DNA of 64,000 nt from Plenodomus lindquistii. Its lineage: Eukaryota; Ascomycota; Dothideomycetes; Pleosporales; Leptosphaeriaceae. The translations under genes and the position numbers were made by a program. The notes beneath the pieces are model-generated. The model was given only the letters and a program-made list of their open reading frames with translations. It was not told the origin of the DNA and did no database searches. Below are positions 1-12,953 of this stretch, piece after piece (within the stretch, counting starts at the first letter, position 1; every line of letters begins with the position of its first letter). The DNA lies in the NCBI GenBank assembly GCA_025504975.1, contig JANUWI010000009.1:1302001-1366000 (forward strand), in the 5' to 3' direction.

Positions 1-1109
1 TTGTCCAGTGAGTCTTGATCGCCATTGCAAAATCGTATCTGGAGCAGCGTAAGTTGAAGTACTGAGGTGAATGTCACGACTCTTACAATATCATCCCCAA
101 CACCAGTACCGTACAGTACAGAGTCTGAAAGGCTGGCCTTGACCGCTTTCTTCACACGTTCTTCCCATACACCTTCCCAGTTCCAGGCTCCTGGGCGGCG
201 GTTCCTACCCAGAGCTGAGTTCTCCGCTGCCGTCTCTTCAGTGTTGGTTGAATTGAGTTTGAGTGATGTTGACTTGGCTTCTTGAGTTTGAGAACTTAGC
301 CCTCGATAGGTTCGCCAGGCATGGTAGGCTCCAGGATTGGCCGCCGCCTCAAGCGGCAGCGCGTCAAGAATCAGACTGTCATTGAAGGTCGATCTCACGT
401 ACTCTAAAACTCTCACCATGGAAACGTCCTCGAGATTGGAAGCACTGGCAGATGCCGTGCTGACGTGGTTTGTGACCTCAGCGTTCGGCGGCGTCGCCTG
501 ATCAGATGTATTCACGGCAGATGCGCTGACATCGCGGGAACCTGGTAATGACCTCTGAGCCCGTCGAAACCAGTGAGGGAAACCATGCCGAAGACTGAAT
601 CCTCCCGGCGGGAGTCGCTCCTCATCGGTTGCGCTGACAGTATCCGTATCCGAGGAGCCGGTTGTGTAAGTGTATGTTGTGAGTGGCGTGAGCAGCGGGT
701 GGAATACGTCAGTGGAGAAAGTCACGAGGGGCGGTAGAGTTGGATATCCGGCTGGGAATGAGACCTGGAAGCGTAGTACTGCAGGTGCGTATGGACCTGC
801 CTAGCGTGAATACATGGACCAACATGATGCAGATGGGAGTGGGCGCCTATAGCCCATGCTCCTTGGCCTTATAGCAGGCAAGTACCTTTGCGGACGAATA
901 TGACACCAACCCAGAGGGACGGGTCGCCAGGCGTTATGCTCACGAAGACTCCGTCCAGTTGAGCATAGCGCAGACTAGAGCTGTGCTCTCTGTTAGGCCA
1001 TGCTAGCTGGTAAGCAGCCATGCCTCCCCGGCGCCAAGACTTACAACTCAACGAGAAGATGCTGCCGCCGGAACGACGGTATCGCTGACAGTGATGCGGG
1101 CAAGGGCAT
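1..1109 (-). CDS. Inactive E2-like (UBC-fold) protein, partial at left edge
   Basis: Spliced minus-strand gene. It begins at the ATG at 1109 and runs off the left edge. Exons 1045-1109, 886-989, 87-796 and 38 to the edge join in phase through GT-AG introns 990-1044, 797-885 and 39-86. The last intron is a multiple of three, so read-through also stays open. The product begins MPLPASLSAIPSFRRQ and carries an E2-fold signature: GVFVSITPGDPSLW, then GPYAPAVLRFQVSFPAGYP, then TFSTDVFHPLL. The HPN motif and the catalytic cysteine expected after it are missing: FHPLLTPLTTY occupies that place. This resembles the AKTIP/FTS-type UEV-like proteins, which bind partners but do not carry ubiquitin. A long low-complexity segment and a C-terminal region ending near IRFCNGDQ follow. 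A ubiquitin-independent scaffold role is inferred from the family. Confidence 0.75.
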
Positions 1110-4100
1110 TATTGTGCGAGTAATAAGTGGTGGGTGTATGTGGGTACGAGGGAATGGCAATGTGATGGACCGCTAGCGCGTCGTCTGGTGCCTTGGTAGC
1201 CGAGCGGCGGGATGACCAGTGCCTTTGTCCCGCAGGTGCAGCTCACAACACCACAGTCACTCTCGCTCACCGGCAAAAGGCAAAGGAGATACGCGCATCG
1301 ATGCAGCAGCGACGTGGCATTGCGTTCCTGTTGGGGCGCGGCGCCCAGCACACGATTGGCTGGGTCACTGTGTCCGAGTTGCATCTTTTCATCGCAAAGA
1401 CGGCCGACGGGAAAGAAACATGGACAGTAACACGACGATAATCGATCTCGTCCTGGGCCGGGCTCCGCTTGTTTGCCGTTGCATGTCGGCTTCCGCAGCG
1501 GCGAGGCGCCTCTTTCACCATGGGGCGTACCACCCTGGGCACTACCGTACACTGCGCGGATTGGGTTGGCACATCCGCAGGCACAAGCCAGTAACGATGC
1601 ACTGTGCAGCCTGCCGATTCCTTGCAACATGGCTATGTCCTGGGCTGGGATTGCAACTACAGTACATATATACATACATACATACATACATACATACATA
1701 CATACATACATACATACATACATACATACATGCAGCTTCATCATGCAGACATGCGTTCGTCGATCCAGGTTCACGGATGCTGCCTGCAATTCACGTCGTG
1801 GGTAGAGGAATCACCTGGCACCCCACTGATTTGCGCAGCTGTGCCTCAAGGTACCAACCAACTCTTACTATGTACGCCGTGAAACCTCAGACAAAGTGCG
1901 CTGGCTCCAGTCAGCACACCACCGGCACTGGGCAGCCTTACTGCTCTGCGTCGTCAGACGTTACTGCCGAGGCGCAAGGGAGCAAAAGGCAGAGACAGTC
2001 AATTGCTCCGAGATGAGAATAGCCGATCGAGCCATGCTATCGGTTCACGATTGCTGTCGAGCTCGTCACTACATGCGACTAGCTCGTCTGCATCCACCCC
2101 CGACCCTCTGCATTCCCTTCAGTCCAGATGCACGTCGCCGCCAACATTGTCGGCATGCGAGGAGCAACATGCGCATGTCGACGTGGAGGCGGCGACCCCA
2201 CTCTCGGAGCTTTGCTTAGAAGCACATCAAAAGGCTAACGAAGCAGTCCAGAAGACGCTAAGAAGCCCTGGCTGTCTGAAACGCTTCCCTGACCCTGGTC
2301 GACTCGCGTGGTAATCTGCAAGCCAGCCTTACAGTCCACACCGCCACATAACCCATGCAGCCTGGCCCATGCCCCTCCGCCAGAGTCAAAATAGCTGTCG
2401 TGCCTGATCGCTTTTGCTTTGTCTGGGGCGGGCAGCCGCCTTCCTGCCCGCGCTGCTGCGAGTGCTCAGCTTGCCATGGCCGCGGACCTTGTTCCGGGCC
2501 CAAGCAGAAGCACCGTGGGAGCAGAGGACCCGGCAAACGCTGGAAAAGCGGCCAGCAGCACAGGAGCCACGGCGACGCAGATGGGCGCAGAAGACGGTCA
2601 GCTGATGGCCATAGGGCATTGCTGGGTCCACGATACAGTAGGTCGAATCCATTATGACGGCACGACTGGGGCCGGCAATGACAGGTGCAAGTACCAAGCC
2701 ACGTCCTGCAACCCGGTTGGGTCCATGCGCGCTGGTGGGAGTTTCGAAATCACACTGACCGCAAAGGTTACGTGGAGATGACATCTGGGGCAGCAAATCA
2801 CACTGCCGACATGGGGTTGCCGGGTAGTGATCTGAGGCCACGAAGCGTGATGCGCCGGCGTCGTGCTGCCTGCAGGCTGCACAGTGCAGGCCCGACGACA
2901 CGATTCGAATGGCGCTTACGACAACCGGTATCGTGAATCATCGCCGCCGCAGAACAACACGTCTGTGATGCGCGCCGCGTGACTCTTTGCTACGGGGGCT
3001 GTTTGGCAGCGAAGTTGCAGCCCTTGCCTGGACGGGCACACCGCCACTTTTAGGGCTAGCCATGGAGGCATTGTCGGGTTGTTGCCGTCAAGGCTAAGCC
3101 AGCACTCATCATGAAGCATGACCAGCGATGGCCCTTGCAGCGTGGTCGAAACCTGCGCTTCTGGAAATTCTGCGGCGATTCCTCGCCATGCTGACTCGCA
3201 CGCTGCCAAAAGGTTTGACCGCGCGGCGGCGGGCAATGGTTTGCAAATTGTGCCCCTGAAGGCCTGAAGCCTGAAGGTGCAGAATTTTGGAATGGACTGT
3301 GTTGCAGCGCCGGAACGAAGTCCGATTTGCTGGCGGGGAACATGGCAGAGTTTCCGCCTTCCCTCTTGGGACACACAAGCGGCCCTTTTGGGCGGTCGGT
3401 ATATCGTTCGCGCTTGTTCCAATGCGGCAAGGGGAGCCCTGCGGCCCCTGCCCGAGGGCCAAGGCACAGTTTGATGGCCTGCGCTAAAGTCCTGTAACCG
3501 GTGCCCCGACGACCTGGTAAGGCGCTAAGAAGGCCCGCATACTTTTTGCCAGAGGATCTTCTCCTCGTGGAAGCGAAACGACCAACGCTCTTACAGTCCG
3601 CCTTACTCGGTTCTTGCTAGTGCGTCCAATGTCATGGATTCCGCCCAACCCGTACCAGTCTTGTGCGAGCAGCAAAGCCTCCCAGCCCTGGCCCACGCTT
3701 CAGGGGTGGTAGAGCAGTGCTCTTACTCGTCTTGGGCTGCGTGCAATCGCCCTGTCTTTCCGGTGACTTGGAGACACAAAACGACCAGGACTAGTAGTCA
3801 TTTGGCTGCCAGCACAGCGTAAGTCGTCGCTTACCGGCAGACTTGGACCTTGGTCTTGCGTCGCTGGTACCATGGCACCATGGATCTACTCTCATTTCAC
3901 ATTCGCTGGTCCTTCCGCTGTCCCTATCCGCCCACACTACGTATCCTTACCCACTGCCATCATCACCGCCTCTTCTCCGTCTCCTCCCCGCCGCTACGAT
4001 CCCTGTTCGTACCAGCGGGCCATCCGTTTCCACGACGCCACTTGAATCTTGCTCCTTATATACCTTGTGACGCTCGCGTCTTCTTGTAAAAGTGACTTTG

Positions 4101-4265
4101 CTCACTCAACCGTCGAGGTACTAATCTGCTGGACCCTCGCACATGTCTTACTTGTTTCGCCCATCTTCATATAAGACTGACCCTACCTCCCTGCCATAGC
4201 GCTTGCCAACCGACTTCCTACCTGCCTCCTGCTGCTGTCTCCCACCACCACCCCCGACTACCACA
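1110..4265. other. Intergenic, 3.2 kb, no supported gene
   Basis: This gap separates the divergently transcribed E2-like gene (minus) and the MFS gene (plus), so it should hold both promoters. It contains a TACA tetranucleotide microsatellite. Many short overlapping ORFs occur on both strands, but none has a recognisable domain, a plausible exon partner or consistent codon use. The last few hundred bases before the MFS start are CT-rich (around 3900-4260), typical of fungal promoters and 5' leaders. Confidence 0.6.
1671..1732. repeat. (TACA)n microsatellite
   Basis: About fifteen uninterrupted copies of the tetranucleotide TACA (CATA in another register). The repeat has no stop codon in several frames and so creates the Tyr-Ile-His-Thr and Met-Tyr-Val-Cys runs of spurious ORFs on both strands. 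Confidence 0.98.
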
Positions 4266-6208
4266 ATGGCTCGATTTGGCGCATCACATGTCATGGGCAA
4301 AGACATGACGCCCTTTCCTACTCGACAGATGGCTGTGCTTGGTATGCCTTTGACAGCAAGCAATTGAATTCAAGCGGTTCATCTGCTAACGACCATAGCA
4401 CTGTGCCGGATATGCGAACCCATTGCATTCATGTCCATCTTCCCATATGCCTACTTCATGGTCGAATCGTTTGGCATTACAACCGACAAGTCTCAAATCT
4501 CAATGTACACTGGCATGGTCACTTCATCCTTTGCATTCATGGAGTGCATAAGCGGTATTTTTTGGGGTCGCCTCAGTGATCGCATCGGACGGAAGAGAGT
4601 ACTCCTCGGAGGCCTATTTGGCACGGGATTGAGCATGTTGCTTTTTGGCTTTGCTCAAAACCTACCAATGGCATTGATCGCGCGGGCTCTCGGAGGTTTA
4701 CTGAATGGGTGAGGTCATCGTGCGGACTAGCGTTTGAGACTTGACTAACCGAATATGCAGGAACATTGGCGTTCTTCAGACAACCGTGGCTGAATTGATC
4801 ACAGATGAGAGGCATCAGCGTATGTGTGCATTGTTATTTGTTCGTGTGTCGATCCAAAACTAATTTCTCTTCAGCGCGCGCTTATTCGATAATGCCCTTT
4901 GTCTGGTGTCTTGGGTATGTTTTCTCCTGAGCCCTGCGCATCGGACCCGACTGACCGCCATTTTGTAGCACCATCATTGGAGGAGCCCTTGGCGGCTTGC
5001 TGGCCAAACCTGCCACCGTATTCCCCTACTTCCAAGGCACTGTCTTCGAAAGCTACCCGTTTCTTCTGCCGAACCTCGTCTGCGCCGGTGTTGTTATCTT
5101 TGGATTGATTATCGGCTTTTTATTTTTGGAGGAGACGCATGAGGACCGAAAATACGACCAGGATCGCGGTTGCGAGGCGGGGCAATGGATCCTCCGCAAG
5201 CTATGGAAGCGAGATGCAGCCTTCAGCGACAAGGATGCTTCGCTTGACGAAATGCGATCGATGCTTGAAGATCACAACGACAGCCCACCAGCATATCGAA
5301 GCACTGACAGCTCGCCAACGCTGTGCAGCACACGAACCTCCATTTCGGAACCCCCGGCCTTTTCTTTGGACAAGGAGATGGCAGCTGCGCCATCTGTGCG
5401 ACAAGCGTTTACAAAGCAAGTGTGTTTGAATGTGTTGTGCTACGGCATACTCGCCTTGTAAGCGATGCCTCTCAACAAGACTTGAACGAAAACTAACCCC
5501 ACCTGCAGTCACACGATATCTCTTGAGCAACTCTTACCAATCCTAATGTCGAAACCAGTGCCCAGCGAGGCAAACCAGGATCTCCCGTTTTTCTTCAAGG
5601 GCGGCTTCGGTTGGTCAACTCAGACGAATGGCGGATTCCTGGCCACGCAAGGATTTCTCCAAATGTTTGCCCAGGTCATGCTCTTTCCATGGCTCAGTAA
5701 GAAGCTGGGTAGCCTACGCACTTTCTGGATCGCCATGGGCATGTACCCGATTCTGTACCTGCTCGCGCCTTACCTCGTGCTCCTCCCGGAAGTCCTTCGT
5801 ATTCCTGGCCTGATGTTGCTATTGATTGGCAAGGTCACATTTCAGTCACTCTCGTACCCATCTCTGGCCATTATCCTGACGAACTCTTCGCCTTCCAAGC
5901 GCGTACTCGGTACTCTAAATGGTGTAGCCATGTCGACTGCAAGCATATCCCGTGGATTTGGACCGACCATCTCGGGTGCATTGGACAGCATCGGCGACAC
6001 GATTGGCATGACCGGGCTGGCCTGGTGGACCATTGCCGCAGTGGCTCTTCTCGGATGGCTCCCTGGCCTTGCTCTCAAGGAGGGCGCCAAACGGCCAAAC
6101 TACACTCCCGAGTGTGACGAAGAATCTTTCCTGGACTGCGACACGGACAACGACTCAATCATGACACTTACCCCCGAGGAGACTGTGGAAAGGATCCTTT
6201 CCAAATAG
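4266..6208 (+). CDS. MFS transporter (DHA1-like, 557 aa)
   Basis: Six-exon gene: 4266-4341, 4399-4708, 4761-4819, 4875-4914, 4969-5457 and 5509-6208. All introns are GT-AG and all phases agree. The product starts MARFGASHVMGK and has the conserved N-terminal block PTRQMAVLALCRICEP. The MFS loop 2-3 signature is GRLSDRIGRKR, about residue 85. The second half resumes with LEQLLPILMS and further hydrophobic helices. A long acidic and serine-rich cytoplasmic loop (roughly residues 220-320, rich in D, E, S and P) divides the two six-helix halves. The block resembles the fungal YCR023C/ZIF-like branch of the MFS. The substrate cannot be told from sequence. It is the only gene between two long intergenic gaps, so context gives no clue. 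Confidence 0.9.
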
Positions 6209-7744
6209 ACGTTTTACATTCACGACCCCCCTCCCCCCCCCCCTAAAATTTCGCACGGAGCGACGGCGTTTAATGAAGCGCGATATTCCCCCAATCTGCG
6301 AGCGCTGGCAGCAAAAAACCTTTTCCCTTTGGGACCATAGACATTTCTGGATATTTCTTTTTTTCCAAGGCATTCCCCCGCATTCAGCTAGGCGCACATT
6401 TACATGGGTGCGACATTTAGCGACAAAGGGTTTTACTTGGGCGGGACATTTGCTTTTTGGATAGTTTTGTGAAATTAGATGGAAAGCTCGAGGGTATATT
6501 GCCAGTCGGATGGTAACGAGCCAGGCGTTTTTTTACTTTTTCTTTCTTTTTCTTCACAAGGACAGAATACCCCTAGTAGTTAGTTAGCACATGTTGTAAT
6601 TCGGTTGCTGGGCAGCTTTGATTTTATTTAGGGCACGTTTTTTAGAACCAGCGTGCTAGTAAGCAAGCAATATACCAGCATGAATTTTTCCCCTGTCTCA
6701 AAAAGCAATCAGGCATAGAGTGCATTGTCAAAATGAGGAGTCGAGTGCGAGGTGAGGTCGCTCAAACCCGTGACATGTCAGACGGACAATCGCCTCGGGC
6801 CTTTGCTCTTTGCCTCAACGGTGAGGCTGGCGCAGGTATGTAGGCGAGGCCAGAGTTCTGAGCTGACGGCCATGTTGCTGACACGGGCGATGCGATGCGC
6901 TGTGCTGTGCGGGACGTTGACGCGGATGACTCAGACGGACTCAGACGGACTCAGACGGACTCGGACGTGTCGCCTCCTTGTCGTCTCATGTCTGGAGTGT
7001 GTGTCGAGCTGGCGTGATGATGGATGTATGATGTATGATGTATGATGCAAGTGATGGTGCATGCGGCATGACGGACCGAACGGGTAGTGGGCAGGCGTCA
7101 GGATGTGCTGCAGACCGGGCCGAGGGGTGGGGGGAAAATGTATGAAGTTCCCCTACCGAGGAGGATGCGAAGGAACAATGGCGGCTTATGCAGAGGTCAG
7201 AGGGAGGAGCGGCGTGGCGGGCGGTAACTGCCGCATGGAGAATGCAGGATGCAACCTCAAGGCTATTGTTGACCACAGGCGTAGGGGAGCACAATGTCGG
7301 CCATGGTGTTTTGCCCATTTTCAGCACGGCATACAGTGGCAGTGGCGTCCACCCACCCGCCGCCGGGCACCATTCAGCGAACAGCGCCCATACGCTCCCA
7401 GGCTCTAGGCTCTAGCCCGGCAAGCTATCTTGCGCGCGCAGAGATAAGAGATATCTCTCGGCGACAGCTGCTCTGCGTGCCCTGTGGGAACATGGCCGCT
7501 GCACGCCACGGCCCACGGCTCGACGACGACTTTGCGCACCCGCTGCTCCGCTGCTCGGCTGCCCACCTGCCCACCTGCTGTCCTCATCGAGTCTCGCGTG
7601 CGCGCTGCTGCCATTGCCGCTTGCCCGCTCTCAGCCCTGTCGACAGAAGAGTGCGGGGCCCGCGAAGCTCTCGTCTCGCCTGCGCCCGAACCCTGCGCCA
7701 ACACGCCGCCCAGCCCGACGACGACGGTCCTGCCATGCGCCCTG
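6209..7744. other. Intergenic between MFS and Zn2Cys6 regulator
   Basis: The stretch holds the 3' end of the MFS transcript (T-rich, 6210-6620) and the probable promoter and 5' leader of the regulator. It includes a 10-bp tandem repeat at 6928-6967 and a short GATGTAT repeat near 7019-7045. An in-frame open stretch continues upstream of the regulator start to 7484, but it is proline-, alanine- and cysteine-rich without recognisable sequence. No separate gene is supported. Confidence 0.55.
6928..6967. repeat. Four tandem copies of a 10-bp unit
   Basis: Unit GACTCAGACG is present three times perfectly and once with one change (GACTCGGACG). It lies about 0.8 kb upstream of the Zn2Cys6 regulator start. 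Confidence 0.95.
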
Positions 7745-10700
7745 ATGAGCGGCCTCAAGCGCTCCCTGGACGAGTCCTCGACTGACGCGGACAAGAACTC
7801 GCCAGTCGACTCGCCCGCCTCGACGGTCAAGCCCGCCTCGCCCACGGCGCCGGCCCCCTCGGCCTCGAGCTCCTTCCGCAATGTGAGCGCCTGCAACCGC
7901 TGCCGCCTGCGCAAGAACCGCTGCGACCAGCGCCTGCCTTCGTGCGCCTCGTGCGACAAGGCCAGCGTCAAATGCGTCGGCTACGATCCCATCACCAAGC
8001 GCGAGATTCCCCGCAGGTATGACGGCCAACTTGCGTGCCTGCCTCGGCTTCCACGGTAGACGACGTGCTGACCAGTGACAAGCTACGTGTTTTTTCTCGA
8101 AACCCGCGTCGCATACCTCGAGACTCTGCTGGCCGAGCATGCCATCGACTGCCAGCCTGCAGACGACTTCAATCCCACCTTCTCGTCCAATGGCCTCGTC
8201 TCACCCCAGCCCCCCGCCGCTACCACCGCTGCCGCCGCCGTCCCGCTGCATCGCAATGGCTCCACCCAATCCGCCACGCTGCAGACCAAGGAAGAGAATG
8301 ACAAGTACGACCGCGAGAAGCTCACCAAGCTCGTGTCCAACATTGGCATGGTCTCGGTCCAGGGCGCCAGCGACCCACGCTACCTCGGATCCACCTCAGG
8401 CATCTCCTTTGCCAGGGTTGTCTTTGCTGCAGTCAAGAGCTCCGTCTCGGGCTCGTCCTCGGAGCGTGGGAGCAACCGCGGCGGCAAGGTTGCCAGCAAT
8501 GTGGTCGACAGTGGCACTTCGATGCGCGACTCATTCTTTGGCCTGCAGACCAAGCCCACCATCCGCCAGGCGCCTTTCCCCGACCGAGAGCTGGGCTCGC
8601 GCCTTGTTGAGCTCTACTTTGAGCATGCCAACCCGCAGATCCCCATCCTGCACAGGGGCGAATTTATGGAGCTATTTGAGCGTGTGTACACGTCGGGCGA
8701 GCGCCATCGCACATCACGGGAGTCGTACATGCTCAACATTGTGTTTGCTATAGGTGCGGGCATCATACTAGGCAGCTCCGACTCGGAGGATTCCCCAAAT
8801 TCGGATCACAGTCGCTCTTCCAATAGGTCGCGCTCATCTCCGCCCACCAACAAGAAGCGGCGATTGGCAGGCGTCCAGCACCAGCCAGAGGAATATCACG
8901 CGTCAGCCATTGTGCACCTCGAGAATTTCCTGGGATCGTCGCCCGCAGCGGACCGGCCCGACGGCTTCGGCGGGGGACTGGAAGAGCTGCAGGCTGTGCT
9001 ACTACTCGCAGGCTTTGCGCTCCTTCGTCCCGTTGCCCCTGGCCTGTGGTACATTGTCGGTGTGGCTGTCCGTCTTGGAGTCGACCTGGGGTTGCATTAC
9101 GAAGACGGTGTAGGCATTGATGGGAATGCTTCGGAAGACCAAAGTGCTGGGAAGACGGCATTCAAGACCGAGAGCAACGCCAACGGTAGCGGCTCAACAA
9201 CGGGTACCGACACGGCCAGTTGCTCAAAAGTGGACGCAAAGGAACGAGGCCGCAGACAGTGGGTAAGGGATCTGCGGCGGCGTCTGTGGTGGTGTGTCTA
9301 TTCGCTGGATCGGCTCGTGAGTACATGCGTTGGCAGACCATTTGTAAGTTTTTTTTCCCTGTCTTGCTCTACACCTGCATGAGCGCTGTGTAACCAACGC
9401 TATCCCCGGGTCACGCGACTCAACAACATCATTCGGTGATCAGGCCCGGGAAATGACCCGCGGGTATGGCTGCTGGACCGCATGTGATTGCAAATGTGGA
9501 GGGGATCGACATTTAGGTCCGCGGAGCGTACAAGCAAGAGCTGACACCTTGCAGGGCATCACTGACCAAATCGTCACCACCGAGTTCCCCTCGCTGCTTG
9601 ATGATCGCTATATCACCAAGGAGGGCTTCCTCGACCCACCCGTGCATCAAGAACGTCCAACCTACAAGATTGTAGCCCACCACTACTTCCGGTTACGACT
9701 GCTGCAGTCTGAAGTCCTACAGGTCCTGCAACATCGGCAAGCCCAGCAGGCTAGAGCAAGTGGTGCAAACCAAGGCAATGAATTCATGCACACGAAGCTA
9801 CCTTCGCCGTTCTTGGCCAATTTTGACTCCTTCCGTGCTTGGCGCGTGGATATCGACAGACGTCTCCTCGAATGGAAGGATTCTGCCCCAACCCAGTTGG
9901 ATGCTGGTGTGCAGTTCTCGCCCCTCTTTCTGGAGCTCAACTACTGGCAAGCCCTGATTATGCTGTACCGACAAAGTCTGGTGGTGCCGACTGGTCTGCA
10001 GAGTGAACTGGGCAGCACCGGCTCCGACGTCGGAAGCCCTTCCATGGTGAGCGTTGAGGAACGCGAAGATGAGGATCTAGTCTTTCTCAAGGTAGCTGAA
10101 GCTGGCCAGAAGGTTCTGAAGCTGTACCGGCAATTACACCGCGTCCACTTGGTGAACTATACCTTCTTGGCTACGCACCACCTCTTCATGGCTGGTAAGT
10201 CAATTCCGTAGCTGAAAGTATCAGCACTAATCCTCCCAGGCATTTCCTTTCTCTATGCAGTGTGGCACAGCATTCATGTGCGCAGCTTATTGGTATGTGG
10301 AGTAGAACAGCTGTTGTACAACACAGTCTGGTGGCCTCACCTCTAAACCGTCAACTAATTTTCTTGTAGTCACTTGACGATGTTGATTTCACGGTACTAG
10401 CCGCGACGTCCGTACTCGGTGACCTCATAGACAAGTGTCCACCTGCAGAAGCATGTCGTGACGCCTTTGACCGGATGAGCAAAGCGACCATTCAGATGTG
10501 CATGTCCACAACTGGCTTTGGGGCGCAAGCGCTACGCCACATACCACAACCGCAGCAATACCACCCGCGGCCATCTTCGACGTCACCTACAGCAACATAC
10601 ACGTCTACATCTGACGCCGACGCCGAGATGCAAGGGTACAGCTCCCAAAACAACGCAAACTACTTCAGCCAGCACCAACAACAACGATCCCGCCGCCCAA

Positions 10701-11344
10701 CCCCCCGCTTCGACATGAACCTCAAAGACCTCTTCTCGTCTGACGAAACAGACAAGCGCTCCTTCAGCCGCGTGTCCAACCAAGTCAACGCCATGCGCCC
10801 CCCACCTCCCCCCATCAAACCCGATCCCTCATCCTCCCACCTCTCGCAACAGACCCAACCCTTCACCGCAGACCTCAAAATCTCACCGCAACTCCGCTCC
10901 CACCAACAGCAAGGCTTCTACGCCCCATCGGCCAACATGACGAGCCCCACACAATCCCAAGCCCAACCCTCACCCTTCAATAACCAAACCCCCACCCTCT
11001 CCTCGCCCCCAATCTCCCAATCCCCGCCCAACTCCCTCCCCTCACCCTACCAAGTCTCCAACCAATTCCCCTACAACTCATTCAGCCAAAACATCAACTC
11101 GACGTATCCCGACCTCGGCTTCTCAGACCTAGACTTTTTGGATAGTTTTCCAGTCCAGGGCGCGGGGAGCGGCGAAGCGGGTGGTAACGGGACTGGTAGT
11201 GGCAGTGGGGCAGGCAGTGGATTGCAGGATGTGGGGATTGGGTTTGGCATGGGGTTTGGGGATGGGACGCATGATTGGAGTGATGGGAATGGGTTTGATT
11301 TGTTTGATGGGTTTTTTTTTGGGCCGGGGGGAACGGGTATGTAA
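7745..11344 (+). CDS. Zn2Cys6 transcription factor, Ppr1/UaY-like (1,066 aa)
   Basis: Five exons: 7745-8016, 8083-9343, 9555-10194, 10240-10292 and 10370-11344. The phases agree throughout. The N-terminus holds a binuclear zinc cluster with spacing C-x2-C-x6-C-x6-C-x2-C-x6-C (SACNRCRLRKNRC, then DQRLPSC, ASC and VKC). GYDPITKREIPRSYV and a FLETRVAYLE dimerisation helix follow. This linker is typical of the Ppr1/UaY group that regulates pyrimidine or purine use. The fungal transcription-factor homology domain begins near PFPDRELGSRLVELYFEHA. The C-terminal 300 residues are rich in Q, N, P and S and end in a Gly/Asp/Phe-rich segment, a likely activation domain. Intron 2 is unusually long here (211 nt). 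The start at MSGLKRSL was preferred to the in-frame ATG at 7484 because the extra segment looks non-coding. Targets are not known. Confidence 0.85.
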
Positions 11345-11401
11345 ATGTGAATATGGATGTGAATGTGAATGTGAATGTGAATGATGATGAGGGTGGGGTG
11401 T

Positions 11402-11408
<7 letters not shown>

Positions 11409-11437
<29 letters not shown>
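11409..11437. repeat. (AT)n microsatellite
   Basis: Uninterrupted AT dinucleotide run just past the stop codon of the Zn2Cys6 regulator, preceded by imperfect GAATGT repeats. Confidence 0.97.
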
Positions 11438-12929
11438 CTCATTCTCCTCTGGCATGGCTTGGTTTGGCATCTTTCTAGCGCTCTCTGGTTATGTGTATAT
11501 GTGTATATGTGCATTTTCTCTATGTATTATGTGCGTTCGTTTGACCAGTTAGCAATTGCTCTGGCATGTAGGTGTTCTACCGGTAGCTCTACGGGTAGCT
11601 GTGGCGGTGTAAGACTAGACTACCCTGTTCGTTCTAACTTAGCCTCTATGTACATACAACTTTACTCGATATCATCAAGTAATCACCAGCTACTCTAACT
11701 GCACAAGTAGTCACCCTCCAGACCGGCTACTTGATTCCGATCCCGAAGCAAAGGGAAGGAATATGTCGTGGGGAAGAGAAGGGTAGGGATCGCCAGGCCA
11801 GGCCAGGCCAAGCGGGCAGTATGTGGGGGGGCGGGTGTCGGCGGTCTCCGATGGGTACGCTAGTTGGGGAAATGAGAAGAGAGGAGAGGGGAGACGGTGT
11901 GTATAGTTGGCTAGGTATACTACAGTACAGTACATGATATGGGTTTATTGTCTGTGTAAAGTGTTTTGTGTATTGGGTTCTGGGTTTTGTATGATAGAGT
12001 AGGGTTTTAGGAATAAAGGGATAAAGGAAGTATGGAGTAGGAAGGAGGAAGTGTAGTGTAGTGTGTATATACATGAATGGTCTTGTTCCTGTTGCGGCGA
12101 GGCGTAATAGTGATGTGATGTGATATCTAGGGACCAGAGTGGACCAGAGTATAGTGGAGTGTGTATGCTAGCTATGCTATGCTATACTATACTACTCTAC
12201 CCTTCTAGGGCAATGCGTGAGACGGGATGGTAGTGGTTTTGCATAACATGGAGTAGATGGGATAAGGCAAGCTGAGTTAAGTTAAGTTTGCTTAATAACC
12301 TCTTGTATGCTCTGATCACTCATTAGAGAGAAAGACGGTAGGTATTCTGGACAGAGCGAGCAAGAGTAGAGTAGAGGGGCAGGGAGGGATTGAGTATACT
12401 CTATTGTGCCACACTGTACTATTGCACACTGTATATACTACCTACCTCCCCCTAGCTTCCTCCTCATCTTATCCCATCCCGCCTTGCCTGTCTCCCTCTA
12501 GATTGTCTACGCGCGAGTGTACACCCCAGTCCAACACAACACAGCACTGTACATACTGTAACCATGTACATTCTAAATCTATGCGCTGAGTCCTCTTTGT
12601 GTATACATAGATACGTGCATAGGTGCATATGAATAGGTAGCTCACCAGAGGAGAAAGGACAGGAGAGGGATGGGAATGCAATGGAGAAGTATATCAGCCT
12701 AAGTAGATGGGTGGATGGATGTGAAGGTATGGTAATAAGGTAATCGTAAGTACCTAGGTGGGGAGGGTCATATACGCGCCTCACACTCATCTACTTCACG
12801 TCTTGCGTTGTGCGGAGTGTGAGGGTTGTTTATACAAGTTGATCTGAGCTGGGGTGTTCGTACAGCCGTTGTGTCAAGTCAAGGGCTAGGTTAGTAGATG
12901 AGATGTATAGACCGTACTTAGTCGTTACG

Positions 12930-12953
12930 CACACACACACACACACACACACA
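12930..12953. repeat. (CA)n microsatellite
   Basis: About twelve CA dinucleotides in the gap between the regulator and the helicase gene. Confidence 0.97.

Noticed and set aside
1671..1732. CRISPR-like regular repeat
   Set aside because: It is an uninterrupted tetranucleotide microsatellite with no spacers, in a eukaryotic genome.
1109..2016. ORFs of 226 (minus) and 265 (plus) residues around 1.1-2.0 kb
   Set aside because: Their length depends on the TACA microsatellite, which lacks stops in several frames. The flanking sequence shows no domain on either strand, and the E2-like gene's first exon ends the coding region at 1109.
2916..3467. 183-residue minus-strand ORF with two further overlapping minus-strand ORFs
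   Set aside because: Three frames are open over the same bases because of GC-rich composition. No recognisable motif, no splice partner and no protein-like pattern were found.
3650..3760. Possible tRNA-like segment with a TGGTAGAGCAGTG A-box-like string near 3706
   Set aside because: No matching B box (GGTTCGANNCC) or acceptor-stem pairing could be found at the right distance.
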